A stretch of 64,000 nt of DNA from Motilimonas eburnea (GCF_021295345.1 NZ_JAIMJB010000015.1:62001-126000); one strand, 5' to 3'. Positions 45,749-55,644 are shown, counted from the first letter of the stretch. The notes: generated by a model not told the origin, from the letters alone. Translations and numbers: made by a program.

Positions 45749-46150
45749 CCTGAGTATGACCAAGCTAATTAAGCGTTTTGCTTGATAGCTAAGTGATTGC
45801 GTGGCGGCTGATTTTTGCGTCACGCAATCACCATCAATAATTTAAATTCGGGATAACTAGGGATAGCTAAGGGGGAACTAAAAGTGCAGTTAAATCTACT
45901 TTAAAATAAAGGTTTTTATGTCTGTAGCAGTGAGAAAAACTTAAAAAAGACAGTTAAAAAGTAAAGTAATTATCAACTGGGTGGCCCTATGTAAGATTTT
46001 TGCAGTAAATACAAGAATTCGATCACGTTTTACTTAATTGAATTTCTCCTTAATCCATTTTCTACGTATATTGACTGTACTAGCTAGGAAAGCTAGCACA
46101 GGAAGCAGGACGCGTCCTGCATAAGATTGATTAGTTTAAGGAAGAACGAG
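45749..46150 (+). other. Gap between the chitinase genes: hairpins, no gene
   Basis: An 11-bp perfect inverted repeat (45793-45803 with 45821-45831, GTGATTGCGTG) stands 45 bases after the first chitinase, without a T tract. The AT-rich middle (45840-46070) should contain the second chitinase's promoter, but no certain boxes were found. Two tandem palindromic hairpins near the end are listed separately. No ORF was supported. Confidence 0.5.
46080..46120 (+). promoter_or_regulatory. Twin palindromes in the second chitinase's leader
   Basis: CTAGCT-AGGAA-AGCTAG (46080-46096) and the perfect 16-base palindrome GCAGGACGCGTCCTGC (46105-46120), 30 bases before the start codon. They could be 5' hairpins that stabilise the message, or protein sites. 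Confidence 0.45.
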
Positions 46151-49057
46151 ATGAGTATTTCTCCTCTTGCAAAGCGTGGTTTTACGCTTAGCACACTTTC
46201 CGCTGCATGTTTGATGGCGTTTAACGCTCAAGCGGCAGATTGTTCAAATCTAGAAGAGTGGACGGCGCAAGGCGTTTACACTGGCGGCACGCAAGTTCAA
46301 TTCGAAGGTTCTGCTTACCAAGCTAACTGGTGGAACCAAGGCACTAATCCTGCTGAGCGCTCTGGCGACTGGCAAGAATGGAAAGTTGTAGGTCAGTGTG
46401 ATGGTGGTGTTATTCCAACAACTGAACCAACAGCAGAACCAACCATTGCTCCTACAGTAGAACCAACCGTTGCTCCTACAGTAGAGCCAACAGTTGCGCC
46501 AACAACAGAGCCAACAGTTGCACCGACTAACCCACCTGTTGACGCAATCGTTTGGGTACCGGGTCAAACTAAAGTTAGCAATGGCGATACTGTTATCCAT
46601 AATGGTCTGTGTTTTGTTGCGAAAAACAGCCCTGGTTCATGGGAAACACCAGCAGCCGGCGGTAACTGGTTCTGGGACGAAGTTCCATGTAACGGCGTAG
46701 AGCCAACAGCTGAACCAACAGCTGAACCAACAGCAGAGCCAACAGCTGAACCAACAGCAGAGCCAACAGCTGAACCAACAGCAGAGCCAACAGCTGAACC
46801 AACAGCTGAACCAACAGCTGAACCAACAGCTGAACCAACAGCTGAACCAACAGCTGAACCAACTGTTGAGCCAACATTGCCGCCTGTAGGTGATGCAAGC
46901 TGTAAGCCAGCCGGTCTATACCAAACTCCAGGTGTTAACACACCTTACTGTACAATTTACGATGCTGATGGCCGTGAGAAAATGGGTGCAGATCACCCAC
47001 GTCGTATCATCGGTTACTTCACTTCATGGCGTAACGGCGCGAATGGTCAACCATCATTCCTAGCGTCTGACATTCCATGGGATAGCCTAACTCACATTAA
47101 CTACGCATTTGCTCACATTGATTCAAATGGCGAAGTTTCTATCGGTAATGTGAACGATCCAAACAACCCTGCGACAGGTATGACATGGGAAGGCGCTGAA
47201 AATGCGATGGATCCATCTCTACCGTACAAAGGTCACTTTAACCTACTAAACCAATACGCTAAGAAGCACGGTGTTAAACTACTTCTATCTGTTGGTGGTT
47301 GGGCAGAAACAGGTGGTCACTTCGCAGACAGTGGTCGTGTAATGGATGGTGGTTTCTACAGCCTAACTATCAAGCCAGACGGTTCAATCAACCACGAAGC
47401 GATTGCTAAATTTGCTAAATCAGCTGCTAAGTTCGTAGAAACTTACGACTTCGACGGTATTGATATCGACTACGAATACCCATCATCTATGTCTGATGCG
47501 GGTCACCCAGAAGACTGGTCTATCTCTAACAAGCACCGCGGTAAGCTATGGGGCGGTTACATGGCGCTAATGGAAGCGCTACGTGCTGAACTAGACAAGC
47601 AAGGTGAGAAAGATCAACAGCACTACATGCTAACTATCGCTTCTCCATCTTCTGGTTACCTACTACGTGGTTTCGAGGGCTTCCAAGCACTTAAATACCT
47701 AGACTACGTAAACATCATGTCTTACGACTTACACGGTGCATGGAACCACTTCGTTGGCCATAACGCGGCGCTATACGACAACGGTGTTGACAACGAAATC
47801 GCTGATGCGGGTATCTACTCTGGCGGCGACGCTAAGTACTACAACAGTCAAGGCTACCTAAACATTGACTGGTCTTACAAATACTTCCGTACTGCACTAG
47901 CGGGCGGCCGTATCAACATCGGTCTACCATACTACACTCGTGGTTGGCAGCAAGTTCAAGGCGGCACAAACGGTTACAACGGTCTAGCAGCATTCCCGAA
48001 CCAAAAAGAATGTTACCTAGGTACTGGCGGTAACTTAGGTCCAGACGCGCTATCTCCAAAAGCGGGCGCGCCATGTGGTTACGGTGCTCAAGGTATCGAC
48101 AACCTATGGTATGACTTAGGTCCAGACGGCAAAGAAATGTACGCGGGTGTTAACCCAATCTGGCACGTAGAGAACTTGAAACAAGGTCTACCTACTCCAT
48201 ACGTTGGCATCTACGGTCACGACACTTCTAAGCCAGAAGGTCAAGTACGTGGTAACTACGTTGAGTACTACGATGACGTAGCGCAAGCTTCTTACCTATG
48301 GAACGAAGAGAAGAGCGTATTCCTATCAACTGAAAACATGAAGTCTTACCAAGCTAAAGTTCAATACGCTATTGACCAAGGCGCGGGTGGTATCATGTTC
48401 TGGGAAATGGCGGGTGACTACTCAACGCCTGAGCAAAACGGTCTAGGTCACTACTACTTCGGTAGCACCCTAACGGATACAGCTTACGAAATGATCAAAA
48501 CTGCTGCGCCTTACGGCATCAAAGCAGGTGATGAGAACTTCCCAGCAGCAACTGAAACCGTTGACGTAGATGTGGATCTAGTTGGTTACTTACCAAAAGG
48601 TGAAGATAACTACCCAATCCAAATCGCTGTTAAACTAACTAACAACTCTAACGTTGACCTATCTGGTGCTAAGATTGCGTTTAACGCGTCACCAGCAGTG
48701 CCAATGAATGCACAAATTGCTGATACGCTTAAGCCATACGCAGTACCAAGCGGTAACGGTATTGTTAACCTAGTTGACATGTACTCAGGCGTTAAATGGT
48801 CTGTTGATAACATTGCTGATTCAGGTCTAACAGCGGGTAACGCTGGCGGTCTATCTAACGACTTCCATCGTTTCGGTGCTCAGCTTAAAGCTGAAGGCTG
48901 GGGCGCACAACAGTGGTTACCAGGTGAGACGATTTCTATCGCACTACGTATCTACATGCCAATGCCAGTACCAACTGACTTTACATTTACTGTAGGTGGT
49001 AAAACTTACGGTCGTACAGCAGAGCAACCAAACGTACCTCAAGCAGGTGCTAAGTAA
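46151..49057 (+). CDS. Secreted GH18 chitinase with two CBM5/12 modules and a Pro-Thr-Glu linker
   Basis: A 968-residue exported enzyme. Signal peptide ends FNAQA (about 29). Then CBM5/12 (about 31-78); a PTxEPT linker; a second CBM5/12 (about 128-183, IVWVPGQTKVSNGDTVIHNG); a linker of 13 EPTA tetrapeptides; and the GH18 barrel (about 245-790) with DGIDIDYE at 435-442 (acid Glu442) and YDLHGAWNHFVG. A beta domain ends the protein. ATG 46151 follows AGGAAGAACGAG. The catalytic domain is a paralogue of the preceding chitinase. Codon use is much more biased (Leu CTA, Tyr TAC, Asn AAC), as in groEL, suggesting very high expression. Confidence 0.94.
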   Translation: MSISPLAKRGFTLSTLSAACLMAFNAQAADCSNLEEWTAQGVYTGGTQVQFEGSAYQANWWNQGTNPAERSGDWQEWKVVGQCDGGVIPTTEPTAEPTIAPTVEPTVAPTVEPTVAPTTEPTVAPTNPPVDAIVWVPGQTKVSNGDTVIHNGLCFVAKNSPGSWETPAAGGNWFWDEVPCNGVEPTAEPTAEPTAEPTAEPTAEPTAEPTAEPTAEPTAEPTAEPTAEPTAEPTAEPTVEPTLPPVGDASCKPAGLYQTPGVNTPYCTIYDADGREKMGADHPRRIIGYFTSWRNGANGQPSFLASDIPWDSLTHINYAFAHIDSNGEVSIGNVNDPNNPATGMTWEGAENAMDPSLPYKGHFNLLNQYAKKHGVKLLLSVGGWAETGGHFADSGRVMDGGFYSLTIKPDGSINHEAIAKFAKSAAKFVETYDFDGIDIDYEYPSSMSDAGHPEDWSISNKHRGKLWGGYMALMEALRAELDKQGEKDQQHYMLTIASPSSGYLLRGFEGFQALKYLDYVNIMSYDLHGAWNHFVGHNAALYDNGVDNEIADAGIYSGGDAKYYNSQGYLNIDWSYKYFRTALAGGRINIGLPYYTRGWQQVQGGTNGYNGLAAFPNQKECYLGTGGNLGPDALSPKAGAPCGYGAQGIDNLWYDLGPDGKEMYAGVNPIWHVENLKQGLPTPYVGIYGHDTSKPEGQVRGNYVEYYDDVAQASYLWNEEKSVFLSTENMKSYQAKVQYAIDQGAGGIMFWEMAGDYSTPEQNGLGHYYFGSTLTDTAYEMIKTAAPYGIKAGDENFPAATETVDVDVDLVGYLPKGEDNYPIQIAVKLTNNSNVDLSGAKIAFNASPAVPMNAQIADTLKPYAVPSGNGIVNLVDMYSGVKWSVDNIADSGLTAGNAGGLSNDFHRFGAQLKAEGWGAQQWLPGETISIALRIYMPMPVPTDFTFTVGGKTYGRTAEQPNVPQAGAK
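46700..46879 (+). repeat. Twelve-base tandem repeat coding for an EPTA linker
   Basis: Thirteen units of the form GA(A/G)CCAACAGC(T/A), each coding Glu-Pro-Thr-Ala (46700-46855), plus one EPTV and one EPTL unit. In-frame unit gain or loss would change linker length without breaking the chitinase. Confidence 0.97.
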
Positions 49058-49110
49058 TCGGTTGTGGTAAGCAGTTACTTGTTAATCGACAGCAAGTGCA
49101 AATGATATAA

Positions 49111-49163
49111 CATGCTGCTTGCAGCATGATGTAAAAAGGCCAACGTGAGTTGGCCTTTTTTTA
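49111..49163 (+). terminator. Terminator of the second chitinase
   Basis: A perfect hairpin CATGCTGC-TT-GCAGCATG (49111-49128), then the main terminator: AAAAAGGCCAAC (49133-49144) pairing with GTTGGCCTTTTT (49149-49160), loop GTGA, followed by T. Confidence 0.95.
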
Positions 49164-49351
49164 TGCCTAATGAAACCTCAGCATCTACAGGGGTCGAGCT
49201 TGCTCGGGGAATAAGCAATAGTAGATTATCCAGGCAGCCTCAGACCCTAAAAACTGCGTGAAATATCAATCAACCCTACAAAAGCTGACTAAACTAAAAC
49301 TTAGGCAATTAAGCAGTCTGCCCAATTTTCATTCGGCAAAGGGATTTGAGT

Positions 49352-50590
49352 ATGGCGATTAAACGAGTGTGTATTGTCGGCTTAGGTTATATCGGTTTAC
49401 CCACAGCAGCAGTGATTGCATCGAGAGGCCTTGAAGTCATTGGTTTAGACGTTAACCAAGCGTCCGTGGATATTATCAATGCAGGCAACATCAACATTGC
49501 CGAGCCTGACTTAGACATCATAGTAAGAGGGGTTGTCAGCACGGGTAACTTACGGGCAACCACCATCGCCGAGCCAGCCGATGTATTTATGATTGCCGTG
49601 CCCACCCCCTTCACCAAAGGCCATAAGCCCGATCTGAGTTATATCAAACAAGCCGCAGAAGAAATTGCTCCGGTATTAGAGCAAGGTAACCTGGTTATTT
49701 TAGAGTCTACCTCGCCGGTTGGTACAACCGAGCAGCTCGCGTCATGGTTAAAAGAATTAAGACCTGAGCTGACCTTTCCCCAAGACAAAGGCGAACAAGC
49801 CCAAATTAATGTTGCCCATTGCCCAGAGCGTGTATTACCTGGCTTGATCTTGCAAGAGCTAGTATCAAACGACAGGGTAATAGGTGGCTTATCAAAGACC
49901 TGTGCAGAAAAAGCCAAGGAGCTATACAAAATCTTTGTTCGCGGTGAATGTATATTAACCACAGCACGAACCGCAGAGATGGCGAAGTTAACCGAGAACT
50001 CATTTCGCGATGTGAACATCGCCTTTGCCAACGAGCTTTCGGTGATTTGCGACAAGTTAAAGATCAATGTTTGGGAGTTAATTCGCCTTGCTAATCGTCA
50101 CCCTAGAGTAAATATATTAAAGCCTGGGCCAGGCGTTGGCGGCCACTGTATCGCGGTGGACCCCTGGTTTATTGTTGATAGTTGTCCAGAAGAAGCGCAA
50201 CTCATTCGCCAAGCAAGGGAAACCAATGACGCCAAGCCTGATTATGTGCTTAATAAAATATGCCGCGCTGCGGATGAATTTAAACGCCCCATCATCGCTT
50301 GCTTAGGCATTACCTTTAAGCCAGATATCGATGATATTCGTGAAAGCCCTGCGCTCAATATCGTCAAACAGCTCGCAGCCAAAAATGTAGGGCAGGTGCT
50401 GGTCGTTGAACCAAATTTACAAAAACTACCGAAACCACTGGTTGAAGCTGGTCTAGAGTTATGTAGCTTAGAAGCTGCGTTTGAACAAGCCAACGTAGTG
50501 GCAGTGCTGGTTGACCATCAAGAGTTTCGAGAAACGGATAAGTCTGAGTTTGCGAGTAAGGTGGTGATAGATACGAGAGGGATTTTGTAA
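49352..50590 (+). CDS. wecC: UDP-N-acetyl-D-mannosamine dehydrogenase
   Basis: Oxidises UDP-ManNAc to UDP-ManNAcA with two NAD+. It is 412 residues, very like E. coli WecC: VGLGYIGLPTAA (Rossmann), VILESTSPVGTTE, and the catalytic Cys in GPGVGGHCIAVDPWF. ATG 49352 is preferred over TTG 49346; AAAGGGA lies upstream. It opens the polysaccharide locus together with wecB. The product is a building block of many surface polysaccharides, not only enterobacterial common antigen. Confidence 0.96.
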   Translation: MAIKRVCIVGLGYIGLPTAAVIASRGLEVIGLDVNQASVDIINAGNINIAEPDLDIIVRGVVSTGNLRATTIAEPADVFMIAVPTPFTKGHKPDLSYIKQAAEEIAPVLEQGNLVILESTSPVGTTEQLASWLKELRPELTFPQDKGEQAQINVAHCPERVLPGLILQELVSNDRVIGGLSKTCAEKAKELYKIFVRGECILTTARTAEMAKLTENSFRDVNIAFANELSVICDKLKINVWELIRLANRHPRVNILKPGPGVGGHCIAVDPWFIVDSCPEEAQLIRQARETNDAKPDYVLNKICRAADEFKRPIIACLGITFKPDIDDIRESPALNIVKQLAAKNVGQVLVVEPNLQKLPKPLVEAGLELCSLEAAFEQANVVAVLVDHQEFRETDKSEFASKVVIDTRGIL

Positions 50591-50917
50591 AATAAAAAGA
50601 AATTTTGTTGCATGCTAACATTCTTAAGTGGTTAATCTGCAGAATAAATTGAATTGTGTTTGGTTCATATGAGCCGAGTGCAGAGCCTGTAACAAATAAT
50701 TCCCGCTTTTAAAGCTTGATATAATGTTCACAATCCATACAATATGCAGCTGAATTATTAGATCAAGCTCTCACTTTCGTAAAATCATAATAGTCTCACG
50801 CAAGGATGTGTGAAATCGACACTGCATCAGCAGTCCTCGTTCCAGCCAAGAGACATTTCAAACGAAACCATTACATTTATGTGATGCTGTTGAATTTTGC
50901 CTGCTATAGGGATGAGG
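50591..50917 (+). promoter_or_regulatory. wecC-wecB gap with a candidate promoter
   Basis: A 327-base AT-rich gap without an ORF. A perfect -10 box TATAAT (50720-50725) is present but lacks a good -35 at the normal distance. Its length shows that wecB probably has its own transcription start and is not simply translated on the wecC message. No hairpin with a T tract was seen. Confidence 0.4.
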
Positions 50918-52051
50918 ATGTTAAAAGTATTATCAGTTTTCGGCACTCGGCCTGAGGCCATTAAAATGGCGCCTGTTGTAGAGCAGCTAAATTTGTGCCC
51001 AGATATTGAAGCCAAAGTGTGCGTCACGGCTCAGCATCGCGAAATGCTAGATCAAGTCTTAGCGCTTTTTAACATCACACCGGATTATGATTTGGATATC
51101 ATGCAGCCAGGGCAAACCCTAGGCGGCATTACCAGCCGTATCTTGCTTGGGCTAGAGCCTATACTCGCCGAATTTAAGCCTGATCTGGTGCTGGTTCATG
51201 GCGACACATCAACTACCTTAGCAACGGCATTAGCCACTTATTATCAGCAGATCCCAATTGGCCATGTTGAAGCTGGGCTTCGCACTAATAACATCTACTC
51301 ACCTTGGCCGGAAGAAGGCAACCGCAAGCTCACAGGTGCGCTAACAGCCTTGCATTTTGCGCCAACATCAAGCTCAGAGAAAAATTTATTAGACGAGGGC
51401 GTTGATCCTCAAAGCATTGTTGTCACTGGAAATACAGTGATCGATGCGCTGTTAACTGTAAAAAACAAGCTAAATCAAGACGCCGAGCTAACAGCCAAAT
51501 TGTCACAGCAATTTCCTCAGTTGGACGAGACTAAAAAACTTATTTTAGTCACCGGCCATCGCCGCGAAAGCTTTGGAGCAGGCTTTGAACATATCTGCGA
51601 GGCCTTGGTTGATGTGGCTACAAGTCACCAAGATGTGCAAATACTGTATCCAGTGCACCTTAATCCCAACGTGCGAGAGCCTGTTAATCGTATTCTTAAG
51701 GGAATCGATAATATCCATCTTATTGAGCCGCAAGACTATTTGCCGTTTGTGTATTTGATGGATAAAGCCCACATCATCCTTACCGACTCAGGCGGTATTC
51801 AAGAAGAAGCGCCATCACTGGGGAAACCCGTATTAGTTATGCGTGACACCACTGAACGCCCCGAAGCAGTGACAGCAGGCACGGTGAAGTTAGTTGGGAC
51901 GGACAAACAAGCCATAGTAGAGAATATAAAGTGCTTGCTTAGTGATAAGCAGGCATATCAAGACATGTCGCAAGCTCACAACCCTTATGGCGATGGCAAA
52001 GCGAGTCAAAGAATCATTTCGCAAATCTTAGTCACATTAAATACAAATTAA
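50918..52051 (+). CDS. wecB: UDP-N-acetylglucosamine 2-epimerase (non-hydrolysing)
   Basis: Interconverts UDP-GlcNAc and UDP-ManNAc. It is 377 residues, with [64 protein letters not shown] and [18 protein letters not shown], all standard for WecB. ATG 50918 fits AGGGA five bases upstream better than the ATG at 50912. It supplies the substrate of WecC. Confidence 0.96.
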   Translation: MLKVLSVFGTRPEAIKMAPVVEQLNLCPDIEAKVCVTAQHREMLDQVLALFNITPDYDLDIMQPGQTLGGITSRILLGLEPILAEFKPDLVLVHGDTSTTLATALATYYQQIPIGHVEAGLRTNNIYSPWPEEGNRKLTGALTALHFAPTSSSEKNLLDEGVDPQSIVVTGNTVIDALLTVKNKLNQDAELTAKLSQQFPQLDETKKLILVTGHRRESFGAGFEHICEALVDVATSHQDVQILYPVHLNPNVREPVNRILKGIDNIHLIEPQDYLPFVYLMDKAHIILTDSGGIQEEAPSLGKPVLVMRDTTERPEAVTAGTVKLVGTDKQAIVENIKCLLSDKQAYQDMSQAHNPYGDGKASQRIISQILVTLNTN

Positions 52052-52105
52052 TGGGTTAGATTGCGGTAAAAGAATCACAAGTTAAAAATTCAAATGGTAT
52101 AAGAA

Positions 52106-53428
52106 ATGAAAGTAACAGTATTTGGTATTGGTTATGTGGGTCTAGTTCAAGCGGCAGTGTTAGCCGATGCTGGCCACAGTGTTTGTTGTGTCGATATTGA
52201 TGAAGTAAAAATTGAAAACCTAAAAAAAGGTATCATCCCGATTTATGAACCGGCTTTAACGCCATTAGTTGAAAGCAACTACCAAGCTGGGCGTTTACAT
52301 TTCACAACTAACGCCGAGGAAGGCGTTAACTTTGGTGAACTGCAGTTTATTGCGGTAGGTACCCCGCCAGATGAAGATGGCTCTGCAGACTTAAAATACG
52401 TATTAAAAGTAGCTGAAACCATCGCCACACATATGCAAGCCCCTAAGGTGATTATTGATAAATCAACCGTACCGGTGGGAACAGCAGACAAGGTAAAAGC
52501 AAAAGTAGCTGAGGTATTGGCAAGCCGCGGTGAGAATATCGATTTTTCTGTGGTATCTAACCCAGAGTTTCTAAAAGAAGGGGCGGCGGTAAATGACTGT
52601 AAGCGCCCTGATCGCATCGTAATCGGAACCGATTCCAAAGACGCAGAAGAATTAATGCGTGAACTATATGCGCCTTTTAACCGCAACCATGACAAAGTCA
52701 TCGTGATGGATATTCGCAGTGCCGAGCTAACAAAATATGCGGCCAACTGTATGTTAGCGACCAAAATCAGCTTTATGAACGAAATGTCTAACTTGGCAGA
52801 GCGTTTAGGTGCAGACATTGAAATGGTACGCCAAGGCATTGGCTCAGATCCACGTATTGGTTATCAATTCATTTACCCTGGATGTGGTTACGGCGGCTCT
52901 TGTTTCCCTAAAGACGTTCAAGCACTAGTGCGCTCTGCTGAAGCGATCGGTTATAACTCAGAGATTTTGAAAGCAGTCGAATCAGTAAACTACAAACAAA
53001 AGCAGAAATTATTTGAATACATTACTGACCACTTTGGCAATGATATAAAAGGCAAAACCTTTGCCCTATGGGGTCTTTCATTTAAACCTAATACCGATGA
53101 CATGCGCGATGCACCAAGCCGAGTGTTGATGGAGTCTCTTTGGGCGGCTGGCGCGAAGGTACAAGCCTACGACCCAGAAGCCATGGAAGAAACCCAGCGC
53201 ATTTATGGTAACAGAGCAGATTTAGCCTTAATGGGCACCAAAGAATCAGCGTTAAAAGGTGCTGATGCTTTAGTGATTTGTACCGAATGGCAAAACTTTA
53301 GAGCCCCCGATTTTGAGCTTATAAAAAGTGAGCTTAATGAAGCGATTATTTTTGACGGGCGGAACCTATTTGAGCCAAGTCGCATGAAGCAAAAAGGATT
53401 TGTTTACTTTTCTATCGGACGAAAATAA
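52106..53428 (+). CDS. ugd: UDP-glucose 6-dehydrogenase
   Basis: Makes UDP-glucuronate. It is 440 residues: [20 protein letters not shown] (NAD site), [14 protein letters not shown], and the catalytic Cys in [15 protein letters not shown]. It is the last gene of normal base composition before the AT-rich block. The Alg14/Alg13-like transferase pair downstream resembles known glucuronosyltransferases (PssD/PssE), which would use this product. Confidence 0.97.
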   Translation: MKVTVFGIGYVGLVQAAVLADAGHSVCCVDIDEVKIENLKKGIIPIYEPALTPLVESNYQAGRLHFTTNAEEGVNFGELQFIAVGTPPDEDGSADLKYVLKVAETIATHMQAPKVIIDKSTVPVGTADKVKAKVAEVLASRGENIDFSVVSNPEFLKEGAAVNDCKRPDRIVIGTDSKDAEELMRELYAPFNRNHDKVIVMDIRSAELTKYAANCMLATKISFMNEMSNLAERLGADIEMVRQGIGSDPRIGYQFIYPGCGYGGSCFPKDVQALVRSAEAIGYNSEILKAVESVNYKQKQKLFEYITDHFGNDIKGKTFALWGLSFKPNTDDMRDAPSRVLMESLWAAGAKVQAYDPEAMEETQRIYGNRADLALMGTKESALKGADALVICTEWQNFRAPDFELIKSELNEAIIFDGRNLFEPSRMKQKGFVYFSIGRK

Positions 53429-53437
53429 GAGCTATTT

Positions 53438-54262
53438 ATGTTAACGGTTGTAATTCCTGCATACAACGAAGCTAATTGTATAGAGCAAACTCTATCTGAA
53501 TATGAAGAGCTTGTTGGAGACCGTCTGGAAGTGATTGTTATACCTAATGGGTGTGACGATAATACTGCAGACATTGTAAGAAATCATTTTAGTAACATGA
53601 GAATGGTTGAACTTACTGAGGGTTCAAAAATTGCTGCAATTAATAAAGGCATTGAATTAGCTAGCCATAGTCACATCATGATTCAAGATGCAGATGTTGT
53701 TATTTCGAAAAGTGATGTGGCAAAGATCTTGGCGTTTATTCAGACAACAGTATACCTCTTTGCTTCACCTTTAACCCGCGTTATCGAAGATAGCAACTTT
53801 TGGGTAAGAAAGTACTACCGCTTTCTTAAGGTGACACCCGCATATCGAGCGGGTATGGTTAATTCTGGTGTTTACTTATTATCACCAAAAGCCATTGAAA
53901 AATTGGGTAACCTTCCTCGAGTAATTGCTGATGATGGATATGTGAAAGGAGTTTTGGGGCCTGAAAATGTAACCAAAATAAATGACTGTTTTTCGGTTGT
54001 AAAAACGCCAAAGAATCTCTGGTCTTTAATTAAAATTAAGACCAGAAGTAAGCTAGGTAACTTAGAGTTAAAAGAAAAGTTTGTTTCACCCACAACGGGT
54101 AAAAATGGCATATCGAGCCTTTTCAAAATTGCCTTGAAAGAAAGAATGTTATCTGACTTTCTTGTTTATATATCTGTAACTTTTTTGACTCTAATAAGAG
54201 CAAAGACTCAGTTAAATAATGCTAGGAGTATCACTTGGGAAAGGGACGAGAGCACTAGATGA
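53438..54262 (+). CDS. Family 2 glycosyltransferase
   Basis: A 274-residue GT-A fold enzyme. MLTVVIPAYNEANCIEQTL starts the nucleotide-binding half; the DxD-type motif is in MIQDADVVIS (about 87-96), and VIADDGYVKGVLG resembles the acceptor/base region. The C-terminal part has one possible membrane-associated helix. It starts 9 nt after ugd and overlaps the acetyltransferase gene by 4 nt. The DNA turns AT-rich from here. Sugar donor and linkage are unknown. Confidence 0.85.
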   Translation: MLTVVIPAYNEANCIEQTLSEYEELVGDRLEVIVIPNGCDDNTADIVRNHFSNMRMVELTEGSKIAAINKGIELASHSHIMIQDADVVISKSDVAKILAFIQTTVYLFASPLTRVIEDSNFWVRKYYRFLKVTPAYRAGMVNSGVYLLSPKAIEKLGNLPRVIADDGYVKGVLGPENVTKINDCFSVVKTPKNLWSLIKIKTRSKLGNLELKEKFVSPTTGKNGISSLFKIALKERMLSDFLVYISVTFLTLIRAKTQLNNARSITWERDESTR

Positions 54263-54687
54263 TAAAACGCTTTATTCATGTACATTTTCGACAGTTTATT
54301 TTGTCGTTAATAACACTTTGGTATGTACATTTTTACAAGATGAACATACATAAAAGTGTAAGAGTTTCGTTAAAAGCAAAGCTAGATAAGACGAATCCGA
54401 AAGGGGTTCATATCGATGAGGGGACATATATTGCTTTTGGAGCTGTTATTTTAACCCATGATATGTGCAGAAAAATCCATAAGGATGTAAAAATTGGTAA
54501 GAACTGCTTTATCGGCGGGAATTCTATAATAATGCCCGGAGTGGAGGTTGGTGATTGTTGCGTGGTAGCAGCTGGCGCAGTCGTGACTAAAAATGTTCCT
54601 GATGGTTCTATTGTTGCCGGAAATCCAGCAAAAATAATCCGTAGCAATATAAAAACACAAAAACTTGGTATTCTAATTGATGAATAA
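54259..54687 (+). CDS. Left-handed beta-helix O-acetyltransferase (hexapeptide repeats)
   Basis: A 142-residue acetyl-CoA-dependent transferase of the WbbJ/LacA type: repeated hexapeptides (IDEGTYIAFGAVILTHD, IGKNCFIGGNSIIMPGVEVG, VAAGAVVTKNVPDGSIVAGN) and PAKIIRS at the end. The catalytic His is probably in LTHDMC. An N-terminal hydrophobic helix may tie it to the membrane. It probably acetylates a sugar of the repeat unit. Overlaps with both neighbours show translational coupling. Confidence 0.85.
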   Translation: MIKRFIHVHFRQFILSLITLWYVHFYKMNIHKSVRVSLKAKLDKTNPKGVHIDEGTYIAFGAVILTHDMCRKIHKDVKIGKNCFIGGNSIIMPGVEVGDCCVVAAGAVVTKNVPDGSIVAGNPAKIIRSNIKTQKLGILIDE

Positions 54688-55138
54688 TAGAAAAAAAATA
54701 CTCGCTATCGCTTCAACTGGTGGACACTATGTCCAGCTTGGAAATATTATTAAACAAACAGGGTATCAACCTGAAGATGTTTGTCTGATTAGAACAAAAA
54801 TAAGCAAAAACGATACTCCTGCAAAAGTTAATGAATTACTTGTTTCGGATATTTCTAGAGATACGCTATGGCGCCTCCCGATCATAACTTTCCAGTTAGC
54901 CTATTATCTATTAAAGTTTAAGCCTCGTTGGGTGATAACTACAGGGGCTATGCCTGGCTTGATTGCTATTTTTTTGGCTAGGATTTTTTTCATAAAAACA
55001 GTCTGGGTTGATAGCATCGCGAATACCAAGAAACTATCTGCATCGGGGAGAATAGCACAACGTTTTGCACACAAAGTGTTGACTCAATGGCCTGAGCTGA
55101 CAGATAGCAAAATTGAATATCATGGTAAGGTTATTTAA
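54680..55138 (+). CDS. Alg14/PssD-like glycosyltransferase subunit
   Basis: A 152-residue protein matching the membrane-anchored half of bipartite GT28-type transferases: ASTGGHYVQLGNIIK (Gly-rich loop), KPRWVITTGAMPGLIAIFLA and VWVDSIANTKKLSASGRIA. ATG 54680 is used rather than TTG 54677. It overlaps the acetyltransferase gene by 8 nt, and its stop shares bases with the next start (TAATG). It recruits the Alg13-like subunit to the membrane. A run of eight A (54691-54698) lies near its start. Confidence 0.85.
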   Translation: MNNRKKILAIASTGGHYVQLGNIIKQTGYQPEDVCLIRTKISKNDTPAKVNELLVSDISRDTLWRLPIITFQLAYYLLKFKPRWVITTGAMPGLIAIFLARIFFIKTVWVDSIANTKKLSASGRIAQRFAHKVLTQWPELTDSKIEYHGKVI

Positions 55139-55644
55139 TGAATATATTAGTTACAGTTGGTGCACAATTGCCTTTTTCTCGTTTGATAAAGGTAGTGGAT
55201 GCAATTAATGAGTCAAAAAGATTTAATGTCTTAGCTCAAATAGGTGAGGATAATGGTCATTACGAATATGTAAATGCAACTCCATTCTTAACTTCAAGTG
55301 AATATAAAGAAAAACTAGCCTGGTGTGATGTTGTTATTGCCCACGCAGGTATGGGAACGATAATTCAATGTTTAGAATTGAACAAAAAGTTGATAGTTGT
55401 CCCCAGGCTTGCTAGTTATTCTGAGCATAGAAATGATCATCAATTAGATACAATTGCTAGATTCGAACCAATGACGTCGAATTCAAGTTTATTTCGTGTT
55501 TGCACTGATATGAATGAACTAGAAAAGATATTAGTGGAAGTGTTAAGTTTGCAAAACGATGCTGATTTTTTCTCGAATAAAGCCCAAAGTGATGAAGAAA
55601 GTTTAGGTGGTTACATAAGGTCGTTGGTTGAAAATGAAATATAA
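55138..55644 (+). CDS. Alg13/PssE-like glycosyltransferase subunit
   Basis: A 168-residue soluble partner with the nucleotide-sugar-binding half: MNILVTVGAQLPFSRLIKVV, VVIAHAGMGTIIQCLELNKK and VVPRLASYSEHRNDHQLD. With the Alg14-like protein it should form one active transferase. In rhizobia the PssD/PssE pair adds glucuronate, which fits ugd nearby; this donor is inferred. Confidence 0.86.
   Translation: MNILVTVGAQLPFSRLIKVVDAINESKRFNVLAQIGEDNGHYEYVNATPFLTSSEYKEKLAWCDVVIAHAGMGTIIQCLELNKKLIVVPRLASYSEHRNDHQLDTIARFEPMTSNSSLFRVCTDMNELEKILVEVLSLQNDADFFSNKAQSDEESLGGYIRSLVENEI

Noticed and set aside
46700-46879. CRISPR-like array
   Set aside because: The repeat is a continuous in-frame coding tandem repeat without spacers.
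46564-46941. Antisense ORFs with GSAV or QLLVQLLA repeats opposite the chitinase linker
   Set aside because: They are only the reverse reading of the 12-bp EPTA repeat and have no start signal.
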